The notes: generated by a model not told the origin, from the sequence alone. 64,000 bases of DNA from Leptothrix sp. (in: b-proteobacteria) (GCA_013822685.1 PNKV01000015.1:62001-126000); one strand, 5' to 3'. Counted from the stretch's first letter, positions 23,303-34,066 are shown. Translations and numbers: made by a program.

Positions 23303-23330
23303 TTTCACCACCCCTGGATGTTCCAAACCC

Positions 23331-24455
23331 TCAAATCCGCATCGGCATCACAACGTACTTGAAGCCTTCGATCTCCGGATTGGTGATCAGCGCCGAGCTG
23401 TTGCTGTCGTGCAGCGACACGGTCACCATGTCCTGGCTCATGTTGGCCAGCACGTCCATCAGGTAACCCACGTTGAAGCCGATCTCGAAGGCGTCGCCGC
23501 CGTAATCGATCTCAAGCTCTTCCTTGGCCTCTTCCTGCTCGGCGTTGCTCGACGCAATGCCCAGGGCGCCGGGCGACACATTCAGGCGCACGCCCTTGAA
23601 CTTCTCGCTGGTCAGGATGGCCGCGCGCTGCAGGCTGGACAGCAAGGTGGCCCGGCCCAGGGTGATGTGGTTCTTGTGGTTCTTGGGGATGACGCGGTTG
23701 TAGTCGGGGAACTTGCCCTCGACCAGCTTGGTCACGAACTCCAGCCCCCCGAAATTGAACTTGGCCTGGTTGCCGGCAAAGCGCATCTCGATCTGCTGCT
23801 CTTCTTCGGCGCCCTTGGGGTCGTCCTTCAACAAACGTTGCAGTTCCAGCACTGTCTTGCGCGGCAGGATGACTTCCTGCTTGGGCATCTCGACTTCCAG
23901 CGTGGCTTGCGCCAAGGCCAGGCGGTGGCCATCGGTGGCCACCAGCGTCAAGGTCTTGCCTTCAGCGACGAACAAGATGCCGTTGAGGTAGTAGCGGATG
24001 TCGTGCACCGCCATCGAGAAGTGCACCTGGCCGATCAGGCTCTTGAGCGTCTTTTGCGGCACGCTGAAGGCGGGCCCGAAATCAACCGCCTCTTGCACGA
24101 GGGGGAAGTCTTCGGCGGGCAGGGTCTGCAGCGTGAAGCGGCTTTTGCCAGCTTGCAACGTGAGCTTGGCTTGGTTGGCGGTGAGTGAAACGAGTTGGTC
24201 GCTGGGCAGGCTCTTGAGGATGTCGATCAGCTTCTTGGCCCCAACGGTAACGGCGTAGTTGCCATCGTCGCCATCAAGCTGGGCCGCGGTGCGGACTTGG
24301 ATTTCGAGGTCGCTGGTGGTGAATTCAACCGAGCCGCCAGTCTTGCGGATCAGCACGTTTGCCAAGATGGGCAGAGTATGGCGACGTTCGACGATACCGG
24401 CAACCACCTGCAGGGCTGAGAGAACTTTTTCTTGAGCTGCTTTCAACACAATCAT
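23331..24455 (-). CDS. dnaN: DNA polymerase III subunit beta (sliding clamp)
   Basis: MIVLKAAQEKVLSALQVVAGIVERRHTLPILANVLI ... C-terminal YVVMPMRI. Confidence 0.98.
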   Translation of the reverse strand: MIVLKAAQEKVLSALQVVAGIVERRHTLPILANVLIRKTGGSVEFTTSDLEIQVRTAAQLDGDDGNYAVTVGAKKLIDILKSLPSDQLVSLTANQAKLTLQAGKSRFTLQTLPAEDFPLVQEAVDFGPAFSVPQKTLKSLIGQVHFSMAVHDIRYYLNGILFVAEGKTLTLVATDGHRLALAQATLEVEMPKQEVILPRKTVLELQRLLKDDPKGAEEEQQIEMRFAGNQAKFNFGGLEFVTKLVEGKFPDYNRVIPKNHKNHITLGRATLLSSLQRAAILTSEKFKGVRLNVSPGALGIASSNAEQEEAKEELEIDYGGDAFEIGFNVGYLMDVLANMSQDMVTVSLHDSNSSALITNPEIEGFKYVVMPMRI

Positions 24456-24689
24456 TTCAGTCTTTCAAATTGGTCGTCGTAGTAGAGGGCCGCATTTTTT
24501 GTGCACAACGCTATTTTGTCTTGTTCCATCAATGGTTTAGACCAATGACAAGCCTGTGGATGGCATCGGCAACGTTTTGGGGACAACCGACAACAACTTT
24601 GGAAAAAGCCCCAGGCCTGTGGATAAGCAGGTGTTTGTCCTTTATTTATCCACAACCTTGTTGGCTTGACATTCTCCACTGCTTCGGCA
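24456..24689. other. Candidate chromosomal replication origin (oriC), dnaA-dnaN intergenic
   Basis: Perfect DnaA boxes TGTGGATAA (24618-24626) and TTATCCACA (24646-24654) in opposite orientation, near-match TGTGGATGG (24555-24563), locally AT-rich TTTATTTATC. Confidence 0.6.
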
Positions 24690-26225
24690 TCAGCCTTTCA
24701 GTGTCTGTTCAAGCACGTGCAATTGCTGGTTCAGTTCAGAGTCTTTGCCCCGCTCGCCACCGATCTTGCGCACCGCGTGCAGCACCGTGGTGTGGTCTCG
24801 GCCACCGAATAGCTCACCGATCTCAGGGAGGCTTTTCTGCGTGAGTTCCTTGGCCAGGTACATGGCGATCTGGCGCGGGCGGGCGATGCTGGCCGGGCGC
24901 TTCTTGCTGTACATGTCGGCCACCTTGATCTTGTAAAAGTCGGCCACCGTTTTCTGGATGTTCTCGACGCTGATCTGGCGGTTCTGGATGGACAGCAGGT
25001 CTTTCAGGGCTTCGCGCGCCAGGGCGATGGTGATCTCTTTGTGGTTGAACTTGGCGAAGGCCAGCACTTTGCGCAGCGCGCCTTCCAGCTCGCGCACATT
25101 GGCGCGCACGTTCTTGGCGATGAAGAAGGCCACGTCTTCCGGCATCGTGATCGCCTCGACTTCGGCCTTCTTGATCAGGATGGCCACGCGCATTTCCAGC
25201 TCGGGCGGCTCAATGGCGACGGTGAGGCCGGCGTCAAAGCGCGAGGTCAGGCGTTCATCGATGTTCACCAGGCCCTTGGGGTAGGTGTCGCTGGTCATGA
25301 TGATGTGCGCCTTCTTGGCCAGGAGGGCCTCGAACGCGTTGAAGAACTCTTCCTGCGTGCGGTCCTTGCCGGCGAAGAACTGCACATCGTCGATCAGCAG
25401 CAGATCAAGGCTGTGGTACTTGGCCTTGAGCTCGTCAAACGTTTTGCGCTGGTAGTTCTTGACCACATCGCTGATGAACTGCTCGGCGTGCAGGTACAGG
25501 ATGCGCGCATCAGGCTTGTCGGCCAGCAGGGCGTTGCCCACGGCGTTCATCAAGTGCGTTTTGCCCAGGCCCACGCCGCCGTAGATGAACAGCGGGTTGT
25601 ACATGTGGCCGGGGGCGCCGGCCACATGCAGGGCGGCGGTGCGCGCCATCTGGTTGGCGCGGCCAGGCACCAGCGTGTCGAAGGTGAGGGCCGGGTTCAG
25701 GCCCATGACCTGAGGGTGGTTGCGCTGGCCACCTTGCGTTTGGTGATCTGGCGCGCGCTGAGGCTGTTGATAACCTTGGCCGGGGCTGTAGCTGGTGGGG
25801 CCCTGAGGGATGTTCGCCGAGGGGCCGTTGTAGGCTTGATGAGCACCGGCTTGGGCGTTGGCCGGCAGGCTCAGTCCGCCAGGGTTGCCCATGCCGGGCA
25901 TGGCCATGGCCGGACGCGGCGCGGGGGCACGCACCGCCAGGGCCAGGTCGATCTTGACGGGGCCGCCGGTGAGCTCGCCGACGATGTTCTCCAGCCGGGC
26001 GCTGTATTGGGTGCGGATCCAGTCCAGCATGAAGCGGTTGGCCACGCGCACGCTGACCACGGTGTGGCCATCTTGCAGACTGATGTCGGCCGGCGGCAGG
26101 GGCCGGATCCAGGTGTTGAACTGCTGCTCGGGCAGCTCGGTGGCCAGGCGCTCGCAACTGCGTTGCCACAGACTCGACAGGTCGGCGGAGGGGTGGCTGG
26201 CGGCGCTGGATTCAAACGCACTCAT
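24690..26225 (-). CDS. dnaA: Chromosomal replication initiator protein DnaA
   Basis: AAA+ [43 protein letters not shown]-terminal [36 protein letters not shown]; start at 26225. Confidence 0.98.
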   Translation of the reverse strand: MSAFESSAASHPSADLSSLWQRSCERLATELPEQQFNTWIRPLPPADISLQDGHTVVSVRVANRFMLDWIRTQYSARLENIVGELTGGPVKIDLALAVRAPAPRPAMAMPGMGNPGGLSLPANAQAGAHQAYNGPSANIPQGPTSYSPGQGYQQPQRAPDHQTQGGQRNHPQVMGLNPALTFDTLVPGRANQMARTAALHVAGAPGHMYNPLFIYGGVGLGKTHLMNAVGNALLADKPDARILYLHAEQFISDVVKNYQRKTFDELKAKYHSLDLLLIDDVQFFAGKDRTQEEFFNAFEALLAKKAHIIMTSDTYPKGLVNIDERLTSRFDAGLTVAIEPPELEMRVAILIKKAEVEAITMPEDVAFFIAKNVRANVRELEGALRKVLAFAKFNHKEITIALAREALKDLLSIQNRQISVENIQKTVADFYKIKVADMYSKKRPASIARPRQIAMYLAKELTQKSLPEIGELFGGRDHTTVLHAVRKIGGERGKDSELNQQLHVLEQTLKG

Positions 26226-26289
26226 GGGTGTGGACAAGTCCTGAAGTGGGCCGGCAATTCTAAGGGTGACCGGGGGCTTCCAACACAGG

Positions 26290-26298
26290 TTATCCACA
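26290..26298 (+). promoter_or_regulatory. DnaA box in dnaA-rpmH intergenic region
   Basis: Exact TTATCCACA; a one-mismatch copy TGTGGACAA is at 26229-26237. Confidence 0.6.
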
Positions 26299-26476
26299 GA
26301 TTTTTACCCAGGGTTGTCCAGGTGGGGCGCGGCATCCCTGTGCTTGGGGCATTGACCAAAGCCTCAAGTTTTGCTGTAATCGCGGGTTCGACCGGCCACA
26401 GGCTGGAAATCCTTGCGCGGCAATTGCATCGCCAAGGTAAAAAACTTGCAAATTAATTGCAGAAGAAGGATTGATC

Positions 26477-26611
26477 ATGAAGCGTACTTACCAGCCCTCC
26501 AAGACCCGCCGCGCCCGCACCCACGGTTTCCTGGTCCGCATGAAGACCAAGGGTGGCCGCAAGGTCATCAACGCACGCCGCGCCAAGGGCCGCGCTCGTC
26601 TGGCCGTCTGA
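26477..26611 (+). CDS. rpmH: 50S ribosomal protein L34
   Basis: 44-aa [47 protein letters not shown]; below the length cutoff of the supplied track. Confidence 0.98.
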   Translation: MKRTYQPSKTRRARTHGFLVRMKTKGGRKVINARRAKGRARLAV

Positions 26612-26696
26612 GTTCACTGGTCTGATCCCGGCCACTGATCCGACACCTGGGCCGCATGCACGCATGCAGGCCCGATGGCTTGGCCGTTAGACCGCC

Positions 26697-27200
26697 GTGC
26701 GCAGTGCCAGCCTGAAAGCGGCCGAGTTCCAAAAGGCTTTGGGCACCCGCCCGGTGGCGCGCACAACCCATTTTGTGCTGCACCACTTGCCACACACCGA
26801 GGCAAAGTTGGCTGCCACCGCCGCACCTTCCACATCCCTTGAGCCAGAGTTGTCAACAGCCCTGGCCTTGGGGGATGCCGTGTGTGTGGATGACTCGTCC
26901 ATACCGACTGAGTTGCCAGCTTGGCGGCTTGGCTTGGTGCTGCCCAAAAAGCTGGCCCGCCGGTCGGTGACGCGGTCCTTGCTGCGCCACCAGGCGCGCG
27001 CCGCCGTGGTTCGCCATGCCCCCCAGGTGGCCGCCACCGCGTGGGCCCAACAGCACCCCGGTGATGCCTGGGTGCTGCGCCTGCGTGCGCCCTTCGATCG
27101 CCAGCAGTTCCCCAGCGCCGCCTCTGAGGCCTTGAACCGCGTGGTGCGCCTGGAGCTGGACACCTTGTGGACGGCGCTGTGCGCCAAATCCCGGCCATGA
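26697..27200 (+). CDS. rnpA: Ribonuclease P protein component
   Basis: Position between rpmH and yidD; RNR-type motif RLGLVLPKKLARRSVTRSLLRHQAR; GTG start 26697. Confidence 0.88.
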   Translation: MRSASLKAAEFQKALGTRPVARTTHFVLHHLPHTEAKLAATAAPSTSLEPELSTALALGDAVCVDDSSIPTELPAWRLGLVLPKKLARRSVTRSLLRHQARAAVVRHAPQVAATAWAQQHPGDAWVLRLRAPFDRQQFPSAASEALNRVVRLELDTLWTALCAKSRP

Positions 27201-27505
27201 CCCCGATTCGGTGGCTCAGGTCTGGGATACTCGCGGTGCTTTTGGCCCTGGTCAAGGGCTACCGGTTTTTCCTGAGCCCCTGGTTGGGCTCGGCATGCCG
27301 TTTCACCCCCACTTGTTCCCTGTATGCCTTGCAGGCGCTTGAGCGCCATGGCCCGGCGGCGGGCACTTACCTGGCGGCGCGGCGCCTCCTGCGTTGTCAT
27401 CCGGGGTGTCCCGGTGGGCATGATCCCGTGCCCGACCGGCGCGTGGGGCTGTTTTCTTTTTCGTCTTCCTCTTCCAACATTCCGTCAGACCAAGCTCACC
27501 CATGA
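27197..27505 (+). CDS. yidD: Membrane protein insertion efficiency factor YidD
   Basis: KGYRFFLSPWLGSACRFTPTCSLYALQALERHG ... RLLRCHPGCPGGHDPVP. Confidence 0.95.
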   Translation: MTPIRWLRSGILAVLLALVKGYRFFLSPWLGSACRFTPTCSLYALQALERHGPAAGTYLAARRLLRCHPGCPGGHDPVPDRRVGLFSFSSSSSNIPSDQAHP

Positions 27506-29196
27506 ATGATTTGCGTCGCACCCTGTTGTGGTCGGTGTTTGCCGTCTCACTGTTGATGATGTGGGATGGCTGGCTGCGCCACACCGGTCAACCGTCCTTG
27601 TTCGCCCCGCCGCCTCCCCAGGCGACTGCCGCCGCCGAACCTCAGGGCGCGGCCAGTGGGGCCGCCAGCCTGCCCACCCCGGTGGCCACGGGCAGCGGCG
27701 CTGCCGCCCCGGCTGCAGCGGCGGGTGCTTCGGCACCGGCCGCGCACGAGCTGGTGACCTTCACCACCGACGTCGCCAAGATCACCTTGAACACACAAGG
27801 TGGTGACATGGTCAAGGTCGAGCTGCTCAAGCACCTGGACCAGGACGATGCCAGCAAGAACATGGTCGTGCTCAACCAGACCGCGAACCACACCTACGTG
27901 GCGCAGACCGGTCTGATCGGTGCTGGCAGCGCCGAGCGCCTGCCCAATCACCTGACGCCCATGACCATCGTGACGCCTGAGCGCGCGCTGGCCAATGGCG
28001 CCGACACCCTGGTGGTCAAGCTGGAATCGGCCCCGGTCGATGGCGTGAAGCTGCTCAAGACTTACACCTTCAAGCGCGGCGACTACGCCATCGGCGTCAA
28101 GCACGACGTGGTGAATGCTTCGGCTGTCACGGTGCGCCCGCAGCTGTACCTGCAGCTGACACGCGATGGCACCCAGCCGGTGCAGGCAGGCCCCAGCTTC
28201 CTGATGGGCCCCATGGCCTACACCGGCCCGGCCATCTACTCGGCCAAGGCCAAGTACCAGAAGGTGGATTTCGCCCACCTGAACGAGAACACCGCCGAGT
28301 TCGAGAAGAACGACACCCACGGCTGGGTGGCGATGGTGCAGCATTACTTTGCCTCGGCCTGGTTGCACAACGAGGCTGCGCCCCGCACCTTCTTCGTCGA
28401 CAAGACCGGCCCCAACCTGTACCGCACGGGCATGTTGTTCCCTTTGGGCGACCTGGCCGCAGGGCAGAGCAAGTCGTTTGACGCGGTCTTGTTCGTCGGC
28501 CCGCAAGAAGAGAACAAGCTGTCGGCCCTGGCGCCTGGCCTGGAACTGGTGAAGGACTACGGCTGGCAACGCGTGCTGGCCGAACCCTTGTTCTGGCTGC
28601 TGGACCAGCTGCACAAGTTGATCGGCAACTGGGGCTGGGCGATTGTGGCGCTGGTGGTGCTGCTCAAGGCAGCGTTCTACTGGTTGAACGCCAAAGCCTA
28701 CCAGTCGATGGCCAAGATGAAGGCGCTGAACCCGCGCATCCAGGCGATGCGCGAGAACCTGAAGGACAACCCGCAGCAGATGCAGCAGGAGATGCTGAAG
28801 ATCTACCGCGAAGAGAAGGTCAACCCGATCGGCGGCTGCCTTCCCATCCTGGTCCAGATCCCGGTGTTCATTTCGCTGTACTCGGTGTTGCTGTCCAGTG
28901 TCGAGATGCGCAACGCGCCCTGGATTGGCTGGATCCATGACCTGTCGGTGAAGGACCCGTACTTTGTGCTGCCCGCGCTGATGACGGCCTCGACCCTGCT
29001 GCAGACCTGGCTGAACCCCACGCCGCCGGATCCGATCCAGGCCAAGATGATGTGGATCATGCCGATGCTGTTCTCGGTGATGTTCTTCTTCTTCCCCTCG
29101 GGCCTGGTGCTGTACTGGCTGACCAACAACATCCTGTCGATCGCCCAGCAGTGGATGATCAACCGCAAGATCGAGGCGGCCACCGCCGCCAAGTGA
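27502..29196 (+). CDS. yidC: Membrane protein insertase YidC
   Basis: N-terminal TM, periplasmic domain, C-terminal insertase domain (GNWGWAIVALVVLLKAAFYWLNAKAYQSMAKMKALNPRIQ). Confidence 0.97.
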   Translation: MNDLRRTLLWSVFAVSLLMMWDGWLRHTGQPSLFAPPPPQATAAAEPQGAASGAASLPTPVATGSGAAAPAAAAGASAPAAHELVTFTTDVAKITLNTQGGDMVKVELLKHLDQDDASKNMVVLNQTANHTYVAQTGLIGAGSAERLPNHLTPMTIVTPERALANGADTLVVKLESAPVDGVKLLKTYTFKRGDYAIGVKHDVVNASAVTVRPQLYLQLTRDGTQPVQAGPSFLMGPMAYTGPAIYSAKAKYQKVDFAHLNENTAEFEKNDTHGWVAMVQHYFASAWLHNEAAPRTFFVDKTGPNLYRTGMLFPLGDLAAGQSKSFDAVLFVGPQEENKLSALAPGLELVKDYGWQRVLAEPLFWLLDQLHKLIGNWGWAIVALVVLLKAAFYWLNAKAYQSMAKMKALNPRIQAMRENLKDNPQQMQQEMLKIYREEKVNPIGGCLPILVQIPVFISLYSVLLSSVEMRNAPWIGWIHDLSVKDPYFVLPALMTASTLLQTWLNPTPPDPIQAKMMWIMPMLFSVMFFFFPSGLVLYWLTNNILSIAQQWMINRKIEAATAAK

Positions 29197-29241
29197 GCGA
29201 TGGGTTCGGGGCCTGGATGACGGGCCCCGACAAGTCAAAGC

Positions 29242-29280
29242 AAAGCCGCCTGGTCTTGTCGACCAAGGCGGCTTTTTTTT
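29242..29280 (+). terminator. Rho-independent terminator after yidC
   Basis: AAAGCCGCCTGGTCTTGTCGACCAAGGCGGCTTTTTTTT stem-loop with T8 tract. Confidence 0.85.
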
Positions 29281-29282
29281 GC

Positions 29283-29411
29283 TCAGTCGCCGGTGTGGCG
29301 GCTGAGGATCATGGCGGAAGCGAAGATGGCGGCCAGGGCCAAGGGCCACAGCGGGGGGTCAGCCAGCGAGGCGCTGTTGAACATCAGCCAGTCGTTGAGG
29401 GTGTGGATCAT
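29283..29411 (-). CDS. Small hypothetical membrane protein
   Basis: MIHTLNDWLMFNSASLADPPLWPLALAAIFASAMILSRHTGD; one hydrophobic segment; weak support. Confidence 0.3.
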   Translation of the reverse strand: MIHTLNDWLMFNSASLADPPLWPLALAAIFASAMILSRHTGD

Positions 29412-29497
29412 GACCAAGCTCCTGGTTTGTCGCCCTTTGGCGTGAACCAGCATGGTCAGCTTGGCGCATGACAGGGGCATGACGCCCCTGGGGCCCA

Positions 29498-30481
29498 TCA
29501 GGCGATCGCGCCTTCTCCGTCGGGCGTGCCAGCCGTGGTGGCCGAAGAGGCCGGGCTGGCCGCAGCGGGCCTGTTGCTGGCGGGGGCGGGTGTCTCAGCC
29601 GCCAGTTGCCGGGCTTTCATGCGTTTCCAGTTCAGGGGCACGAGCAATTGGCCCCAGAAATTGTGCAGGGGGTAGAAGTTCTCGTTGAACAGGCCCATGT
29701 GGGCTGGGCGACTCTTGCCCTTGGGCAGCACGAAGGTGCCGAAAAGGTGGTCCCACAGCATGAAGATGCTGAAGTTCTTGGCCTCGTCGATGTTGTTGGA
29801 GTGGTGCCAGCGGTGCACTTCGTTCGTGCCGATCACATAGTTCAGCACGCCAAACTTGAAGTTGACGTTCATGTGCGTGATGGTGCCCAGCACGCTGCCG
29901 ATCACGCCGCTCATGATGAAGGCTTCCTGGCTGACCCCGGTCTGGAACACGACGAAGGCCGGCACCATGCGGCGCCAGATCAGGTCGATCGGGTGGGCGC
30001 GGCTGGCATTGAGCACGCTGAGCCGGTGCGCGCAGTGGTGCACGCTGTGCAGGCGCCAGAAGAAATCAACCTCGTGCGCCAGGCGGTGCGTCACGTAGAA
30101 CATGAAATCAAAAGTGAGGAATGAGATCAGCACCTGCACCGGCATGGGCAGGTGTCGCGCGGCCAGGCTGTCGTCCAGGATGCCGAAGTGGAAGAGCAAA
30201 CCGGAGCCGGTGGCGGCGATCAGGGCGTGGGTCAGGAAATTCTGGATGCTGCCCACAGCCACCATCGCGCCGTTGCTGATGGTGTCGGTCAGGATCTCGC
30301 CTTTTTCGAACCGGTTGGGCTGCTCGGGCCAGACGTACTGCAGCAGGGTGCAGACGATGTAGTAGGGGCCCAGGTAGTACAAAAAGACGCGCCCCGGGTC
30401 GAAGCCGAAGTGCAGCACGGCGGCGATGCCACCCAGCACTGAACCGACAAGAAAGCCCCAACTGGCGAGGAGTTTGAACAC
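29498..30481 (-). CDS. Sterol desaturase / fatty acid hydroxylase family protein
   Basis: Histidine motifs THRLAHE, HSVHH, HRWHH; likely GTG start at 30481 rather than 30745. Confidence 0.88.
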   Translation of the reverse strand: MFKLLASWGFLVGSVLGGIAAVLHFGFDPGRVFLYYLGPYYIVCTLLQYVWPEQPNRFEKGEILTDTISNGAMVAVGSIQNFLTHALIAATGSGLLFHFGILDDSLAARHLPMPVQVLISFLTFDFMFYVTHRLAHEVDFFWRLHSVHHCAHRLSVLNASRAHPIDLIWRRMVPAFVVFQTGVSQEAFIMSGVIGSVLGTITHMNVNFKFGVLNYVIGTNEVHRWHHSNNIDEAKNFSIFMLWDHLFGTFVLPKGKSRPAHMGLFNENFYPLHNFWGQLLVPLNWKRMKARQLAAETPAPASNRPAAASPASSATTAGTPDGEGAIA

Positions 30482-30609
30482 GACGACTCCATGAACTGCG
30501 CGTGATAGACCCGCCGAGTTTATGACGGAGCGCGTTTCATGCGCAGAGGGGCTTCCCCAGGGGGGACAATCGGTCTTTTCCAAAAGTGACCGAGAAAGTG
30601 AACAGCAGC

Positions 30610-32040
30610 ATGTCGTGGATGGATCGCAGCAGCCCGATCGTGGCCGTGGCCACCGCGCCTGGCCGTGGTGCCGTGGGAATCGTGCGGGTGTCCGGCCGGG
30701 GTTTGGCGGATTTGGTCCAGGCCCTGTGCGGGCGGACCCTGACACCCCGGTTGGCCACCTACGGCCCTTTGCGCGATGCGAAAGGCGAGGCGATTGACCA
30801 TGGCCTGGCGATCTACTTCCCCGGGCCGAACAGTTTCACGGGCGAGGATGTGCTGGAACTGCAGGCCCATGGCGGCCCGGTGGTGCTGCAACTGCTGCTG
30901 GCGCGCTGCCTGGAAGCCGCGCGCGAAGTGGTCGAGGACACGGGCCGAGAGCGCTTGCCTGGCCTGCGGGTGGCCGAGCCCGGCGAGTTCACGCAGCGGG
31001 CATTCCTGAACGACAAGATCGACCTGGCCCAGGCCGAGGCCATCGCCGACCTGATCGACGCCAGCACCGAGGCGGCGGCGCGCTCGGCCACCCGCTCGCT
31101 GGGCGGGGCGTTTTCCAAGCAGATCGAGCTGCTGCGCGATCAATTGATCAACCTGCGCATGCTGGTCGAGGCGACGCTGGATTTTCCGGAAGAAGAAATC
31201 GACTTCCTGGAAAAAGCAGACGCGCGTGGCCGATTGAACCGCGTGGCGGCCACTTTGGACCAGGTTTTGCAGCAGGCCCGGCAGGGCGCCTTGCTGCGCG
31301 AAGGCCTGCAAGTCGTGCTGGCCGGCCAACCCAACGCGGGCAAAAGCTCCTTGCTCAACGCGCTGGCGGGGGCCGAGCTGGCCATCGTCACGCCGATCGC
31401 GGGCACCACGCGCGACAAGGTCAGCCAGACCATCCAGATCGAAGGTGTGCCGCTGCACGTGGTGGACACCGCTGGTTTGCGCGCCGAGCACGAAGCCAGC
31501 GACGAGGTGGAGCGCATTGGCATGGCGCGCAGCTGGGAAGCCATTGCCCAGGCCGACACGGTGCTGTTTTTGCACGACCTGACGCGCAGCGAGGATGCGG
31601 CCTATGTGGCGGCCGATGTGCAGATCGCGGGCAAGCTGCCCGGTGGCGTGCCGGTGATCCACGTTTTCAACAAGGCCGACAGTGTGGCGGTGGCCGATTT
31701 GCACGCCCTGGCGCACGCGCCCGAGGGGCCGATGCTGGCCTTGTCGGCCAAAACCGGGGATGGGCTGCAGGCCTTGCGGCGCTTGCTGCTGGAGCAGGCC
31801 GGATGGCAGGCTGCGCCAGAAGGCGTGTTCATTGCCCGGCAACGGCATGTGCAGGCACTGCGCCTGGCGCGCGAACACTTGGAAGGCGCGCAACAGCACG
31901 CCAACCAGGCCGATGGCGCCCTGGACCTGCTGGCCGAAGAGCTGCGCCTGGCGCACAACGCCCTGGGCACGATCACAGGGGCGTTCACCCCGGATGACCT
32001 GCTGGGCGAGATCTTTACCCGCTTCTGCATAGGTAAATGA
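30610..32040 (+). CDS. mnmE: tRNA uridine-5-carboxymethylaminomethyl(34) synthesis GTPase MnmE
   Basis: [21 protein letters not shown]1 [17 protein letters not shown]-terminal [11 protein letters not shown]; start 30610 (ATG) or 30586 (GTG). Confidence 0.97.
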   Translation: MSWMDRSSPIVAVATAPGRGAVGIVRVSGRGLADLVQALCGRTLTPRLATYGPLRDAKGEAIDHGLAIYFPGPNSFTGEDVLELQAHGGPVVLQLLLARCLEAAREVVEDTGRERLPGLRVAEPGEFTQRAFLNDKIDLAQAEAIADLIDASTEAAARSATRSLGGAFSKQIELLRDQLINLRMLVEATLDFPEEEIDFLEKADARGRLNRVAATLDQVLQQARQGALLREGLQVVLAGQPNAGKSSLLNALAGAELAIVTPIAGTTRDKVSQTIQIEGVPLHVVDTAGLRAEHEASDEVERIGMARSWEAIAQADTVLFLHDLTRSEDAAYVAADVQIAGKLPGGVPVIHVFNKADSVAVADLHALAHAPEGPMLALSAKTGDGLQALRRLLLEQAGWQAAPEGVFIARQRHVQALRLAREHLEGAQQHANQADGALDLLAEELRLAHNALGTITGAFTPDDLLGEIFTRFCIGK

Positions 32041-32133
32041 GCCGATTGAAGCCCTGATTGAACATCTGCTACCCTCGCCGCTCCCTCGCCAGGCAAGCGA
32101 CGCGGTCAACCCAGGACGGATTCAGGGAGAGTC

Positions 32134-33495
32134 ATGCCAACGCTCAGCCATGCCAGGGGTCTCTTGAAAGGCACCTCCACCAGTTCAAACTTGCGCAGCG
32201 ACGCTTTGGCCGCCGCCCTGTTGCTGTTGCCGTTTCTGGTGGTGGCCCACTGGCTGAACGACTTGCGTCTGGCCATCGTCACCTTCCATGGCAGCGATGA
32301 GCTGATCTTCCACTACCCCGCGATCTTGCGCTTCGCCGAACAGTGGCCGCGCCCGATGCTGGGCGACTACTCCTCGGCCACCACGCCGCTGTTCCACCTG
32401 GGCTTTTCCTTGCTGGGCAAGCTGTGTGGTTTCGACTTGTACAAACTGCGGGCGGTCAACGTCATCATTTCGTGCGGGGCGGGCCTGATCTACTTCAAGT
32501 TGTTGCAAGGCCATTTTCGGCACAGCTGGGCGTTCGCGCTGCTGATGAGCCTGGTGTTCCTGTTGTCGCCGTATTTCTTCGGCGTCTCTTTCCTCTTGCT
32601 GACCGACAACCTGGCCTGGTTGTTGTGCATGCTCTCGCTGGCGTGTTTCCTGGGCTCGCTGAACATGCGGCGGCGCCGTGCAGGTTTGCTCGTCTGGGCC
32701 CTGGGTTGTGCCTGCCTGTGCCTGACCTTGCTGACCCGCCAGTCGTTCTTGTGGTTGCTGCTCAGCGCGGCGGGCGTGGCGTGGTTCCGCACGCCCGCGT
32801 TGGCCGACAGGCTGCTGCGCTGGGCGATGCTGGGTGTGGCCGCCCTGCCGCTGTTGGCCCTGTTCATGGGGTGGCATGGGCTCATGCCGCCATCGTTCCA
32901 GGGGGCGCACGAGGCCCGCTCGCTGTTCAATCCGCGTGCCTTGGGCTTCACCTTGGCGGTGCTCGGTTTGTACTACCCGCTGTTCAATCCACAGCGGTTC
33001 GCGCAGGGCGTTTTGCAGAAAGAGCCCGCCTTCATGGCCGCGCTTGCCGGAGGGCTGCTCTTGCTGGTGTTGCTGCCCCTGCCCGGTCAGCCGGTTGATG
33101 ACGGCTTCTTGTGGCGCATGTCACGCGGCGTGCCCACTTTGCTGCAAACATCGTGGCTGTTCTGGCTGCTGGTGCCGCTGGGCTGCGCCGCGGTGGTGAC
33201 CATGCTGAGGGAGTCGCCCACCAGCATCGGCACCTTGTCGCTGCTGGCGTTTGCGCTGTCGGTGCTGCCGTCCAGCCTGCTGTACCAGAAGTACTTCGAC
33301 CCCTTCATCCCGGTCTTTGTGTTGCTGGCCCGTCCGCCTGGCCAAAGCCTGGGCAAGCTGGACGTGGTCGCCTTGGCCGTCATGGCCGTGGCCTTTGCCA
33401 CTTATGCGGCGTGGCCTTACGTGAATCCTGACTTCTACCGCCAAGCCAAGCTGTCCATCTGTGCCGCTTCCGAGTGCTTTTCTGCTGCGAAATAG
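32134..33495 (+). CDS. Multi-TM membrane protein, GT-C glycosyltransferase-like (possibly ALG10/DIE2-like)
   Basis: About 10 TM segments; DELIFHYPAILRFAEQWPRPMLGDYSSATTPLFH; LTRQSFLWLLL. Confidence 0.55.
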   Translation: MPTLSHARGLLKGTSTSSNLRSDALAAALLLLPFLVVAHWLNDLRLAIVTFHGSDELIFHYPAILRFAEQWPRPMLGDYSSATTPLFHLGFSLLGKLCGFDLYKLRAVNVIISCGAGLIYFKLLQGHFRHSWAFALLMSLVFLLSPYFFGVSFLLLTDNLAWLLCMLSLACFLGSLNMRRRRAGLLVWALGCACLCLTLLTRQSFLWLLLSAAGVAWFRTPALADRLLRWAMLGVAALPLLALFMGWHGLMPPSFQGAHEARSLFNPRALGFTLAVLGLYYPLFNPQRFAQGVLQKEPAFMAALAGGLLLLVLLPLPGQPVDDGFLWRMSRGVPTLLQTSWLFWLLVPLGCAAVVTMLRESPTSIGTLSLLAFALSVLPSSLLYQKYFDPFIPVFVLLARPPGQSLGKLDVVALAVMAVAFATYAAWPYVNPDFYRQAKLSICAASECFSAAK

Positions 33496-33564
33496 CCACC
33501 ACGAGCCCCCCGGGATCGTATAAATTTGGGCGATTGTGCGTTGCAGCGCAACTTTGAGGAAAAG

Positions 33565-34032
33565 ATGGAAGTCACTGAACTGGTTCAGGCCATCCAGACG
33601 TTGAACACCGAAGATGTGTTTCGGCCCCGTCTGGATGCTCAGCAATGGCGGACGTTTTGCCAATACCTGACCCGCCACGAATTGCGCTCAGGTGATTTGC
33701 TGGTCAAGCAAGGTGACCATGACCGCACCGTGTACTTCCTGGGGCAAGGCTCCTTGCAGGTGTTTGTCACGGGTGGGGTGCCGGGTGCGGCCCGGATTGC
33801 GATCTTGCGGCCCGGGTCGGTGTGTGGCGAGCCGGGTTTGTTCGCCGACACGCCGCGCATGGCCAACATCGAGGCCATGACGGCTTGTGTGATTTTCGCG
33901 CTGCGCCTGCAACGTTTTGAAGAGCTGATCGCCCGTGTGCCAGGCGTGGCGGTCGAGGTGATGCGCGCGGCCGGGGGTGTCATGGCCACGCGCATGCGGG
34001 CCAATTTGCAGCGCCAGGTGCCGTCAGCCTGA
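33565..34032 (+). CDS. Cyclic nucleotide-binding domain protein (no obvious C-terminal HTH)
   Basis: LRSGDLLVKQGDHDRTVYFLGQGSLQVFVTG ... ILRPGSVCGEPGLFADTPRMANIEAMTACVIFALRLQRFEEL; start at ATG 33565. Confidence 0.8.
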   Translation: MEVTELVQAIQTLNTEDVFRPRLDAQQWRTFCQYLTRHELRSGDLLVKQGDHDRTVYFLGQGSLQVFVTGGVPGAARIAILRPGSVCGEPGLFADTPRMANIEAMTACVIFALRLQRFEELIARVPGVAVEVMRAAGGVMATRMRANLQRQVPSA

Positions 34033-34066
34033 AGCGCCTTCATGCCATTGAGGGAGTTGGGTCAGG

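Noticed and set aside
26380-26400. GGTTCGACC resembling a tRNA T-loop
   Set aside because: No flanking acceptor, D or anticodon arms; lies in the rpmH upstream region.
27547-29349. 600-aa minus-strand ORF
   Set aside because: Antisense to yidC; shadow ORF.
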